Source: Aquipseudomonas alcaligenes MRY13-0052
GTDB taxonomy: Bacteria > Pseudomonadota > Gammaproteobacteria > Pseudomonadales > Pseudomonadaceae
DNA: 64,000 nucleotides
Direction of reading: 5' to 3'
Assembly (NCBI GenBank): GCA_000474255.1
Contig: BATO01000008.1
Location: forward strand, 62,001-126,000
Shown here: positions 1-7,947 of the stretch, piece after piece
How positions within the stretch are numbered: position 1 is the first letter of the stretch
Layout: each line of letters starts with the position of its first letter
Notes under the pieces: generated by a model
The model's input: the letters and a program-made list of their open reading frames with translations, nothing else
Told to the model about the DNA's origin: nothing
Databases searched by the model: none
Made by a program: the position numbers and the translations under genes

Positions 1-755
1 TCCAGTGCGGCCAGTGGTACGCCGATCCACTGGGCGTATTCCTGGGCGGCGGGCTCGGCGTTGAGTTCGAAGACGCGGCGGCTGGCGCTGTCGGCGCGGG
101 TGACCACCAGCTTCTCGTCGCTGGGCAGGATGTGGTGGGTGCTGAAGACTTCGAAATCCAGCTGGGTGTTGACCAGCACCACCACCGCCGCGCCGGTGTG
201 GAACTGGCCGCCGTGGTAGACGTGGGTGTGGGTGAGGTGGTTGTCGTCGCCGGCCGAGCCGCCGAAATGCGGGATGCTGCCGAAGGCCGCGCTGAGGGCG
301 GCGAGCACCACTTCCTCGCGGCTGGAGAGGCCGTCCAGCAGGGTCAGGGCGAAGCTGTGGTCCTTGATCGGCGCCAGGGAGTTGCTGCGGCAGTCGCTGA
401 CCAGGCGCTCCACCAGCTGCTGGGCATCGATCAGGCTGAAGCGCTCCATCTCGTCGATCAGCGCACTGCCGATGGAGAAGCTGCGGTAGTCGAAGCCCAC
501 CGCGCTGACGCAGCCGCGCCCGTAGCCGTTGGGGGTGATTTCGCCGGCGCTGGTGCAGCCCACCAGCTCGATGCCGCCGAAATACTGCTCCAGCGCCGCG
601 CCCAGGGCCGGCAGGTCGTACTCCGCCGAGCAGAAGAACAGCACGAAGCCCAGGTGCGGGTGGATCAGCTGGCGCGCCAGGTCCTGGGCCACGGCTTCGG
701 CCTCGGTGGCGCTGGACATGGCAGTGACCACGCCCTCGTCCTGGTGCTGTTGCAT
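1..755 (-). CDS. FIST-domain signal-sensing protein (3' end beyond window)
   Basis: The reading frame on the minus strand starts with MQQHQDEGVV at 755, after a GAGAGG Shine-Dalgarno six bases upstream, and runs off the left edge, so about 251 residues of the N-terminal part are visible. The segments LGFVLFFCS, LVGCTSAGEI and HFGGSAGDDN are typical of the FIST_N domain, a cytoplasmic sensory domain; the FIST_C part should lie outside the window. In P. aeruginosa a FIST protein of this kind is the nitric-oxide sensor NosP, encoded beside the kinase NahK. Identity with NosP is an inference, since the downstream gene is not visible. A later start at 719 (MSSATEAEAV) is possible. Confidence 0.75.
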   Translation of the reverse strand, partial: MQQHQDEGVVTAMSSATEAEAVAQDLARQLIHPHLGFVLFFCSAEYDLPALGAALEQYFGGIELVGCTSAGEITPNGYGRGCVSAVGFDYRSFSIGSALIDEMERFSLIDAQQLVERLVSDCRSNSLAPIKDHSFALTLLDGLSSREEVVLAALSAAFGSIPHFGGSAGDDNHLTHTHVYHGGQFHTGAAVVVLVNTQLDFEVFSTHHILPSDEKLVVTRADSASRRVFELNAEPAAQEYAQWIGVPLAAL

Positions 756-942
756 GGGGCGCCTCTCGCAAATGGGCCTGCAGATGCTGTGGATTCTACG
801 GAGCGCCCCGGGGCCGCCCCATCCTTCTTGGGTAGCGACGGGCTCGTTCGAAGGGATGAGGCGGCACTGACGACTGCGTTCGGCCTCGGGGAGCGGCCCA
901 GCCACTCATTCGTTCCTGGATGGGTGTGCGCGGGATCTTCGA

Positions 943-964
943 GGTGCGCGCGGCACACCCTACG
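943..964. repeat. Dispersed repeat core (GGCACACCCTAC)
   Basis: This 22-base segment is the reverse complement of the GTAGGGTGTGCCGCGCGC core present in the two palindromic elements near 52900 and 59085. It lies alone in the gene-free stretch 756-1172, which otherwise holds only a REP-like hairpin and no credible gene. Confidence 0.55.
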
Positions 965-1122
965 CGGGGCTGCGAGTTCTTCGCAGGATGGGCGCCTTCG
1001 ATAAGGGCATCAGGCATCAGGAGGTGCCACGGCCCGGCTCCGCCTGGTGGAGGTAAAAAGCGACCTCCACCCTACGCAGCGGTCGCGTCCATCGGTGGCA
1101 TGACGCTTTCTGTAGCCCGCCA

Positions 1123-1146
1123 GGGTAGGAGCGAATTCATTCGCGA
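1123..1146. repeat. REP-like palindrome
   Basis: The sequence around GGTAGGAGCGAATTCATTCG contains a GCGAAT-TC-ATTCGC hairpin. This matches the common Pseudomonas intergenic REP sequence from memory. It lies in the intergenic stretch downstream of the porin gene. Confidence 0.6.
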
Positions 1147-1172
1147 AAACACTCCCCATAGAACGCAAAAAA

Positions 1173-1197
1173 GGCGGGAGGCATGCGCCATCCCGCC
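1173..1197 (-). terminator. Intrinsic terminator of the porin gene
   Basis: On the minus strand GGCGGGA and TCCCGCC pair around an 11-base loop and are followed by six T. It lies 32 bases beyond the porin stop codon. Confidence 0.8.
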
Positions 1198-1228
1198 AAA
1201 ACACAAGGGAGCATTGCAGGGTGGGGCC

Positions 1229-2416
1229 TTACCAGTTGAGCACCAGGCCGAGGGCGACGGTGTCGGTGTCTTCGTTCTGCGCGGAGCCGGCGTGGCCGTC
1301 GATTTCGAACTGGTTGTATTCGGCCACCAGCTTGAGGTTGTCGTTGACGTCGTGGAACAGGGCGATGCCGCGGGTTTCGTAGTCGGCGCCGGTGTTCACC
1401 GCGCCGTTGCCGTCGTCCTTGGTCTTGCCGTAGGAGAGCGCCAGGCGGTTCTTGCCGAAGCGGTAGGAACCCTGCAGCAGGTAGCCGTCGCTGTCCACTT
1501 CACGCAGGGTCGCCTCGCCGGCGTTGTTGGTGAAGAAGGGGTTGATGCCCTTGGCCTGGAAGCCGGAGCCCACCACCGAGAAGTCGCCCATCTTCGCCTG
1601 CACGCCATAGCCCAGGCCCTTGGAGGTGACGCTGTCCACGGCCGGGTCGGTGTTGTCGGAGGTCTGGTAGCCGCCGTTGACCCAGGAGTAGATCTGCGCG
1701 CCGCCCAGTTCGAACTCGTAGGTGAGCTCGGATTCGAAGCGCGGGTTCTCCTGGTAGGCCTTGCCGGTGGGGCTGTCGTCGTTGGTGTCCACCGGGTCCA
1801 TGATGCCCACGGCCAGGCGCAGGCCGTCGCTCTTGGGGCTGCGGTAGGTGATCTGCGAGGTGGGGAACGGATAGGGGTAGCCGCTGCCGATGTTGCCGAA
1901 GGAGACGCCACCGCCGTCCACCAGGCCCAGGGTGTCGCTGACCTGGCCGTAACCGGCGAGCATTTCGTCGAGGAGGATGTTGGAGCGCGCGAACAGGCCG
2001 AAGTCTTTGCCCACCAGCACCTCGCCCCAGTCGCTGCCAACGGTGCCGTAGAACTGGCGGACGTCGATGGCGGTGTCGGTGCCATTGGTTTCGCTGTCGT
2101 TGATGGTCACCCAGAAGGAGGCGCGGGCGCCGAGCTTGAGGTCATCCACCTGCTTGCCCATGTTGAAGCCGATCCAGTTGGGCAGGAAGCCCATCTTCAC
2201 CCGCGATTGGCGACGGTCGAACTGTTCGCCGTCGCGGTCGACGTCGCTGTTGACGTAGAAGGCGTTGACGTAGCCGTCGGTGGAGAAGGTGGTGTCGTCC
2301 TTGTCGTAGAGGACGATCTCGGCCTTGGCCTGTTCCATGGCAGCCAGGGCCAGGCCGGTGGTGAGGGCGAGGGCGAGGGGCAGGAATCCGATGGTGACGT
2401 TCTTGTTGTTGTACAT
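1229..2416 (-). CDS. Outer-membrane porin, general porin (OmpC-like) family
   Basis: The 395-residue protein has a signal peptide (hydrophobic core about residues 8-26, cleavage probably near the AKAEI segment) and then alternating amphipathic beta strands rich in Gly, Asp and aromatic residues. It ends in LVLNW, the aromatic C-terminal residue needed for insertion by the BAM complex. It is predicted to form an outer-membrane channel for small solutes; the substrate cannot be told. The start at 2416 follows GGAGAG six bases upstream. It is monocistronic, with its own terminator, and lies downstream of the pqqF-like gene on the same strand with about 280 bases between them. Confidence 0.85.
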   Translation of the reverse strand: MYNNKNVTIGFLPLALALTTGLALAAMEQAKAEIVLYDKDDTTFSTDGYVNAFYVNSDVDRDGEQFDRRQSRVKMGFLPNWIGFNMGKQVDDLKLGARASFWVTINDSETNGTDTAIDVRQFYGTVGSDWGEVLVGKDFGLFARSNILLDEMLAGYGQVSDTLGLVDGGGVSFGNIGSGYPYPFPTSQITYRSPKSDGLRLAVGIMDPVDTNDDSPTGKAYQENPRFESELTYEFELGGAQIYSWVNGGYQTSDNTDPAVDSVTSKGLGYGVQAKMGDFSVVGSGFQAKGINPFFTNNAGEATLREVDSDGYLLQGSYRFGKNRLALSYGKTKDDGNGAVNTGADYETRGIALFHDVNDNLKLVAEYNQFEIDGHAGSAQNEDTDTVALGLVLNW

Positions 2417-2694
2417 GGCGCTCTCCGCTGGGTGGGACGACTCGCTCGAGCCGTGACGGAGGCGATTATCGAAACGCCGGAATGCCCGCCATATGCGGCC
2501 TTGGCGCCATTTCGCCGGTGCTTTGGCGCGCCCTGTACGGCCCTGGCGGAAAGACCCGGACCGCCTCGCCGAGGGTAGCGGCGCGCAAGTCGCAACGGGC
2601 GGACGATGCCGTCGGCACGACCTGGGGAGGGGGTCGTACCGCTGCCTTGGTAGGGGATGAGGGGGGTGTGGCGTCGGGGCGAAGGGAGTAGGCG

Positions 2695-5169
2695 TCAGTG
2701 CCAGCGCGGGCCGGGGCGCTCGTCGTTGGCCAGCACCAGCCAGCCGCCACGGCCCTGTTGCAGGGCCTGCAGCGCGGCGAGCACGTCATCGCGGGTGGCG
2801 TGTTCGAGGGCATCGGCGACACGGCGCGGCCAATCGGGGGAGTGGCCAGCCAGGTGCAGGTTCCAGGCACGCTCGGCGTCGTCCTCGCCCCCCTCGCGCA
2901 ATTGCGCCAGCAGGGCCTGGCGCGCGGCTTCGCCATCGCCCAGGGCCTGGTCCAGGCCGGCAAGGAAGGTTTCGATATGCCCGAGCACCTGCGCCACCGT
3001 GGCGCTGGGCGATTGCACGCCGAACAGCAAACCGGCCTGGCCATTGATCAGGCGGAAGCCGGAGAACACCGCGTAACCCAGTTGCAGCTCGCTACGCAGG
3101 CGCTGGTAGAAATCCGCCTCCAGGCAACGCGCCAACCATTGCCAGCTGGCTTCGGTGAGGGCGTGCCGGTCCGGCAGCGGGCAGAACAGCAGCAGCGCGG
3201 CCTCGCCCTCCACCGCGTCCGGGCGGTGCCAGCGGTAGCTGGGCGCCAGCACCGCCGGGGCGTGATCACGGGGGAGCCGCTGGCCCGGCAACCGCCGCAG
3301 CAGGCCGTGCAGGAGTTCGCGCTGCCCGGCGTCGAGGCCGACGGCCATGACATCCCAGGCGGCATGCGCCCAGTGCCCGGCCAGGCGGGCGGGCGTTACC
3401 GCCCGGGCCACCTCGGTGCGAGGCACGGCGGCGTCCAGCACACCCGGCAGGTGCTGCAACAGCTGGCGGATGGGCAGTTCGGCGGCCTGGCGCTTGAGCC
3501 AGGCCCGGTGCAGGCGCAGTCCCTGGTCACAGGCGGCCAGGGGCGGTTCGAGCAGCACCCTGAAGGTCGCGTCGAGCACCGCCGGCAACATTTCAGCGGC
3601 ACCGCGCAGGGCCAGTCGCCAATCCCGCCCCTGTTCGATGAACTCGAGGCTGATGCCTTGCTGTTGCGCCCGGCTCTGGGTCGAGCGCAGCCCCCGCTGC
3701 AGGGCCTGGTAGAAACCCGCCGTGGCCAGCCCGGCGGGCAGGCGCCAGCGCAGGAACAGGGCCGCCCTTTCGGCATCACCCGGGTGCTGGATCAGCGGCA
3801 TCTCGCCCAGCGCCCCCAGGGCCGCCGGAACCGCGAAGGGGCTGAAGACCGGTACACCGGCGAAACGCCAGCGCACGTCGATCGCCGGCCAGGCCGGGAT
3901 GCCGGCTTCTTCCAGTTCGAGCTGGAACCCGGCCACCTCCACCCGCCCTTGCAAGGGCTCCCCGCTGGCGAACAGCCGCACCAGCCGTGGCGGCGCCAAC
4001 TGGGCCAGCAGCCGATGCAGGCTGCGCGCGTCCAGCGGTGCTTGCCCGGGGTCACGCTCCATCAGGCTGCGTGCCTGCTCCAGCGGTGCCGGTCGGGAAT
4101 GGCCGGTGCGCATCGGGTGGCGCGCGAGCAGGTCTTGCCAGGGCTCCTGCTCGCGCAGGGCCGCGAGCCAGTGGAACAGCGCCGCCTCCAGGCGGGCACG
4201 GCTGTCGAGGTGACCGTCGGCCAGGGCGATGTCCAGCACCAGCAACGCCTGGCCCTGGTCGAGAAGGGGCACCGATAGCTGCAAGCCGTCGCACAGCCCC
4301 TGCTCGCCGAGCCAGGCCTGCAGGCTGCCATCGGCTTCGTCCTGCAGCAGCTCACGCAACAGGTCCACCGCCTGGGGCAGCGTGGCAGGCTGCCCTTCCA
4401 GGGCGAAGGCCAACCAGTAACGGGGTGCGCCGGGCAGGCACAGGCGCAAGCTGTGGCTGAACAGGGGCAACAGGGGCGGCACTTGGCGCTCAGCGGCCGG
4501 AGCCCCTGCGGGCAACAGGGCGCCGTGTCGCCGCGCCAGCTCGGCCAGCTCATCGAGAGGCTGGGGGCCCAGCAGCACCAGACGCATGCGCGCGCCCTGA
4601 TAGTGACTGCGATGGAACAGCGCCAACGCGCCCTGGAATACAGGGTCTTCCACCGCCAGGCTGGCGCGGTTGCCGGCATGGAAATCCGCCAGCGGGTGCC
4701 CCGGCGCCAGCGCCGCAGCCAGGGCGGATTGGGCCAGGGTCGAGGCATCGGCGGCGCGCGCCCGGTACTCGGCCTGCAGCACCTCGCGCTCGCGCAGTTG
4801 CGCCTCGACCTCCAGCTGGGGCATGGCGAGCATGTCCAGCAGGCGCGCCAGGCCGTCGTCCAGCGCGGCCGGCGGCAGCTCGAAGAAGTAGTCGGTGTGG
4901 TGGGCCTGGGTGCTGGCATTGAGGCGCCCACCGCAGGCCTGGATGAACGGCATCAGCCGCTGGTCGCCCGGGTAGCGATGGCCCCCGAGAAACAGCAGGT
5001 GCTCGATGAAATGCGCCAGCCCGGGCCAGGCTGCGGGCTCATCGTGGCTGCCGGCCGCCACCCGCACCACTGCCGCGGCCTGACGCGCGCCGGGCACATG
5101 GCGCAGCAGCACGGTGAGGCCGTTGTCGAGCACCAGGGAGCGGCTCGTGGGATCGGGAGCGGAGGTCAT
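2695..5169 (-). CDS. pqqF: PqqF-like M16 (insulinase-type) zinc metallopeptidase
   Basis: The 824-residue protein begins MTSAPDPTSR at 5169, seven bases after AAGGTG; an earlier ATG at 5223 lacks a ribosome site. Near the N-terminus it has the inverted zinc motif HFIEH (about residues 53-57) and, about 75 residues on, a REREV-AE segment that supplies the third ligand of M16 peptidases. PqqF with PqqG trims the modified PqqA peptide during pyrroloquinoline quinone synthesis. Length and Ala/Leu/Arg-rich composition fit PqqF rather than a bacterial insulinase. No pqqA or other pqq gene lies next to it, so the assignment rests on sequence alone. Confidence 0.75.
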   Translation of the reverse strand: MTSAPDPTSRSLVLDNGLTVLLRHVPGARQAAAVVRVAAGSHDEPAAWPGLAHFIEHLLFLGGHRYPGDQRLMPFIQACGGRLNASTQAHHTDYFFELPPAALDDGLARLLDMLAMPQLEVEAQLREREVLQAEYRARAADASTLAQSALAAALAPGHPLADFHAGNRASLAVEDPVFQGALALFHRSHYQGARMRLVLLGPQPLDELAELARRHGALLPAGAPAAERQVPPLLPLFSHSLRLCLPGAPRYWLAFALEGQPATLPQAVDLLRELLQDEADGSLQAWLGEQGLCDGLQLSVPLLDQGQALLVLDIALADGHLDSRARLEAALFHWLAALREQEPWQDLLARHPMRTGHSRPAPLEQARSLMERDPGQAPLDARSLHRLLAQLAPPRLVRLFASGEPLQGRVEVAGFQLELEEAGIPAWPAIDVRWRFAGVPVFSPFAVPAALGALGEMPLIQHPGDAERAALFLRWRLPAGLATAGFYQALQRGLRSTQSRAQQQGISLEFIEQGRDWRLALRGAAEMLPAVLDATFRVLLEPPLAACDQGLRLHRAWLKRQAAELPIRQLLQHLPGVLDAAVPRTEVARAVTPARLAGHWAHAAWDVMAVGLDAGQRELLHGLLRRLPGQRLPRDHAPAVLAPSYRWHRPDAVEGEAALLLFCPLPDRHALTEASWQWLARCLEADFYQRLRSELQLGYAVFSGFRLINGQAGLLFGVQSPSATVAQVLGHIETFLAGLDQALGDGEAARQALLAQLREGGEDDAERAWNLHLAGHSPDWPRRVADALEHATRDDVLAALQALQQGRGGWLVLANDERPGPRWH

Positions 5170-5536
5170 CCGGGCACCTTGGAAAATTTCGCTCAGCATC
5201 CTCAAGACCGGCCGACAGGGCAATGGTTCTTTCGGCGAGTGGTGCCGAGCGCCAGGTGAATTGACGCGCCACGCTGCCTGCGTCCAGAATCCGCGCTCCT
5301 TCCCGTGCGGGCTCCATCCAGCCGGGCGGCCACGCTTCCCGGCGTGGCGCCGGCCTCAGGTCCTCCAGTCCCGATTTCCGCACGCTGCGCCTCGCGCACC
5401 CGAATACCTGGCTTGCCCAGGACACTCTCAGAACCGAGCCCGTCGCCGCGAGCGGCCCGGCCTTCCCCTGCCCGCTGCTTGCGTGGGCGGGGCGGACGCC
5501 TGCGCGATGCCGTTCGCCCTTTCAGGAAACCGAGCA
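5170..5536. other. Intergenic region without a recognisable gene
   Basis: This divergent gap between the pqqF-like gene (minus) and the DUF2165 gene (plus) must hold both promoters. I see no convincing open frame, tRNA or strong hairpin in it. Confidence 0.5.
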
Positions 5537-6037
5537 ATGACAATGATCCGCCTCTCGAAAGCCGTCATGGTGCTGGCCATGGCCTTCTTCGCCTCGCTGG
5601 TGGCGTTCAACAACGTCACCGACTACGGCACCAACTTCGCCTTCGTCCACCACGTGTTCCTCATGGACACCACCTTCCCCGGCAACCAGCTGATGTACCG
5701 CGCCATCGAGACGCCCTGGGTCCACCACGCCGGCTACCTGGGCATCATCGCCCTGGAAACCACCACCGCCCTGCTCTGCTGGGTCGGCGGCCTGCACCTG
5801 CTGCGGGCGCGCAAGGCCGACGCCGCCGGCTTCCGCGCGGCCAAGCGCTGGGCCATCGCCGGGCTGACGCTGGGCTTCCTCACCTGGCAGGTGGCATTCA
5901 TGTCGGTGGGCGGGGAATGGTTCGGCATGTGGATGTCGGAGCAGTGGAACGGCGTGCCGGACGCCTTCCGCTTCTTCATCACCCTGCTGGCGGTGCTGAT
6001 CTACCTGACGCTGCCCAATGACGGCAGCGAGGCCTGA
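5537..6037 (+). CDS. DUF2165 family small integral membrane protein
   Basis: The 166-residue protein starts at 5537 (MTMIRLSKAV) after AGGAA eight bases upstream. It has four hydrophobic segments at about residues 6-24, 62-84, 99-119 and 139-157. The motifs NNVTDYGTNF and FVHHVFLMDTTFPGN near the first loop and a GEWFGMWMS segment are typical of DUF2165, a family of inner-membrane proteins of unknown function. It is a lone gene, followed by a bidirectional hairpin before tRNA-Arg. No function can be assigned. Confidence 0.75.
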   Translation: MTMIRLSKAVMVLAMAFFASLVAFNNVTDYGTNFAFVHHVFLMDTTFPGNQLMYRAIETPWVHHAGYLGIIALETTTALLCWVGGLHLLRARKADAAGFRAAKRWAIAGLTLGFLTWQVAFMSVGGEWFGMWMSEQWNGVPDAFRFFITLLAVLIYLTLPNDGSEA

Positions 6038-6054
6038 GCCCTGCGGCCATGAAA

Positions 6055-6085
6055 AAGCCCCGCCAGCGTGAGCTGTGCGGGGCTT
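6055..6085. terminator. Intrinsic terminator shared by DUF2165 gene and tRNA-Arg
   Basis: AAGCCCCGC pairs with GCGGGGCTT across a 13-base loop. T-rich sequence on the plus side and a run of T on the minus side allow it to serve both convergent units. Confidence 0.75.
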
Positions 6086-6094
6086 CGTTATTCA

Positions 6095-6171
6095 TGGTGT
6101 CCCAGAGTGGGCTCGAACCACCAACCTTCCCCTTAGGAGGGGGATGCTCTATCCAATTGAGCTACTGAGAC
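6095..6171 (-). tRNA. tRNA-Arg (anticodon CCT)
   Basis: The minus strand gives a 77-base cloverleaf: acceptor GTCTCAG, D-arm GCTC..GAGC, anticodon stem TCCCC/GGGGA with loop CTCCTAA (anticodon CCT, reading AGG), T-arm GGTGG-TTCGAGC-CCACT and an encoded CCA end. It is a single-copy minor arginine tRNA gene. Confidence 0.95.
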
Positions 6172-6290
6172 AGCGTCCCTGGCAGAGGCCGCCGGGGAAC
6201 GGGCGGCATGTTAACGGCGCTTGCGCGTTTTGTCATGCCACTGCCACGGCACTGCACCATACTTCTGCAAAAATCAGAGGGACCTCCGTC

Positions 6291-6767
6291 ATGCCCCAGC
6301 CGCTTCCGCAGAACCTGCCCGATTCCCCGTTCACCACCGTTACCCTGCGCGCCGCCAGCCCGGCGGATGCACCGGCGCTGGCAGCCCTGCTGCACCAGTT
6401 GGGTGAGGACGAATCGCGCCCCGACCCTGCGCTGCTGGCCTTGCGTCTGAGCGAGTTGCCGAGTGGCCGCGAGGTGGTGGTGGCGGAGCGTGATGGGCGC
6501 CTGCTGGGCACTTGCACGGTGATTCTGGTGGAGCACCTGGCGCACAACTTCGCGCGCTCGGCAATCGTTGAAGACGTGGTGGTGGACAAGGGCGCGCGCG
6601 GCCTGGGCATCGGCCAGGCGCTGATGGACAAGGCCGCCGAACGCGGCCGTGCCTGGGGCTGCTACAAGCTGGTGCTGTCCAGCGGGCAGAGCCGCGAGGC
6701 GGCCCATCGCTTCTATGAGTCCCTGGGCTACAAGCCCCACGGGATCAGCCTGTACCTCGGTATCTGA
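6291..6767 (+). CDS. GNAT family N-acetyltransferase
   Basis: The 158-residue protein has a complete GNAT fold: a first helix after VTLRAASPADAPAL, central strands ending IVEDVVVD, and the acetyl-CoA pyrophosphate loop ARGLGIGQALMD (about residues 103-114), followed by a C-terminal FYESLGYKPHG. It is a soluble acetyl-CoA-dependent acetyltransferase; the substrate is unknown. The start at 6291 follows AGAGGGACC and gives MPQPLPQ. It is convergent with the leucine dehydrogenase gene and is not part of an operon. Confidence 0.85.
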   Translation: MPQPLPQNLPDSPFTTVTLRAASPADAPALAALLHQLGEDESRPDPALLALRLSELPSGREVVVAERDGRLLGTCTVILVEHLAHNFARSAIVEDVVVDKGARGLGIGQALMDKAAERGRAWGCYKLVLSSGQSREAAHRFYESLGYKPHGISLYLGI

Positions 6768-6818
6768 CGCTGCTTACGGGAATGGCGGCGTGTTGCGGCC
6801 GCCACTCCTGCCGCCGGG

Positions 6819-7874
6819 TCAGACGCGACCGAAGCGCTCTTCGGCGAGGCGGTCGGCGACCTCGGTGGTGGTACGACCTTCCTCGTCGGCGCGGATGAAG
6901 ATCTGCCGCAGGGTGTTGCCGATGCCTTCGATGTGGGCCTTCAGCTCTGCCGCGCTGCCGCCGCTGCGCTCGAAGTAGACGTCGATGATGCCGCCGGCGT
7001 TGATGGCGTAGTCGGGCGCGTAGAGGCAGCCGTTGCGCTTGAGCTCCTCGGCCAGTTGCGCGTCGGCCAACTGGTTGTTGGCACCCCCGGCGATGATCGG
7101 CACGCGCAGCGCTTCCAGGCTTTGCGGGTTGATGATGCCGCCCATGGCGCAGGGCGCGAAGACGTCGACATTGAGCCCGTAGATTTCATGTTGCAGCACG
7201 GCCTTGGCGCCCAGTTGTTCGACGGCGCGGCGCACGTTGGCGTCGACGATGTCGGTCACCCAGAGCTCGGCACCGGCGTCACGCAAAAGGCGGGCGAGGT
7301 GGAAGCCCACCTGGCCGACGCCCTGGATGGCGACGCGCAGGCCCTTGAGGTCGTCGCGACGCAGGCGGTGCTTGACCGCGACCTGGATGCCGATGAATAC
7401 GCCATAGGCGGTGGACGGCGACGGGTCGCCGCTGCGCACGCCGCCGTCGAAGGCTTCGCGCTGGTTGGCGCCGGCCACGTGGCGGCTGCGCTCGGCCATG
7501 ATCTGCATTTCCGCCGGGCCGGTGCCGGAGTCGGCAGCGGTGATGTAGCGCCCGCCGAGGGTGTCGACGAAATCGCCCATGGCCTGGAACAGCGCTTCGC
7601 TCTTGCCGTTGTGGGGGTCGCCGATGATCACCGCCTTGCCGCCGCCCAGGGGCAGGTTGGCGAGGGCGGATTTGTAGGTCATGCCACGGGACAGGCGCAG
7701 CACGTCACGCAGCGCTTGTTCGTCGTTGGCGTAGTTCCACATGCGGCAACCGCCGAGTGCGGGACCGAGGTTGGTGTTGTGGATGGCGATGATGGCCTTG
7801 AGGCCGGATGCCTTGTCGTGCCCGAAGACGACCTGTTCGTGGCCATCGAATTCGACGTGAGAGAAGACGGACAT
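6819..7874 (-). CDS. ldh: Leucine dehydrogenase (branched-chain amino acid, NAD-dependent)
   Basis: The 351-residue enzyme oxidatively deaminates leucine, valine or isoleucine to 2-oxo acids, yielding NADH and ammonia. The motif [10 protein letters not shown], Lys68 in TYKSAL and Lys80 in LPLGGGK match the substrate-binding and catalytic lysines of leucine dehydrogenases. The NAD Rossmann motif GVGQVG lies at 185-190. The start at 7874 follows AGAGG six bases upstream. It lies 73 bases downstream of the indolepyruvate oxidoreductase gene on the same strand, so the two are probably co-transcribed; a hairpin without a T run lies between them. Confidence 0.92.
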   Translation of the reverse strand: MSVFSHVEFDGHEQVVFGHDKASGLKAIIAIHNTNLGPALGGCRMWNYANDEQALRDVLRLSRGMTYKSALANLPLGGGKAVIIGDPHNGKSEALFQAMGDFVDTLGGRYITAADSGTGPAEMQIMAERSRHVAGANQREAFDGGVRSGDPSPSTAYGVFIGIQVAVKHRLRRDDLKGLRVAIQGVGQVGFHLARLLRDAGAELWVTDIVDANVRRAVEQLGAKAVLQHEIYGLNVDVFAPCAMGGIINPQSLEALRVPIIAGGANNQLADAQLAEELKRNGCLYAPDYAINAGGIIDVYFERSGGSAAELKAHIEGIGNTLRQIFIRADEEGRTTTEVADRLAEERFGRV

Positions 7875-7947
7875 GGTGTACCTCTGTGTGCATTTGTCTG
7901 GGTGAACGCCGGCCCTCCCCCATGGGAAGGCCGGTGCTGGGAGGGCG

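Noticed and set aside
920-2578. A 552-codon plus-strand frame over the porin gene
   Set aside because: It is antisense to a porin with signal peptide, ribosome site and C-terminal Trp; its Val/Gly/Ala-only composition is typical of shadows.
6784-6803. A GGCGGC/GCCGCC hairpin between the GNAT and leucine dehydrogenase genes as a terminator
   Set aside because: No T run follows on either strand.
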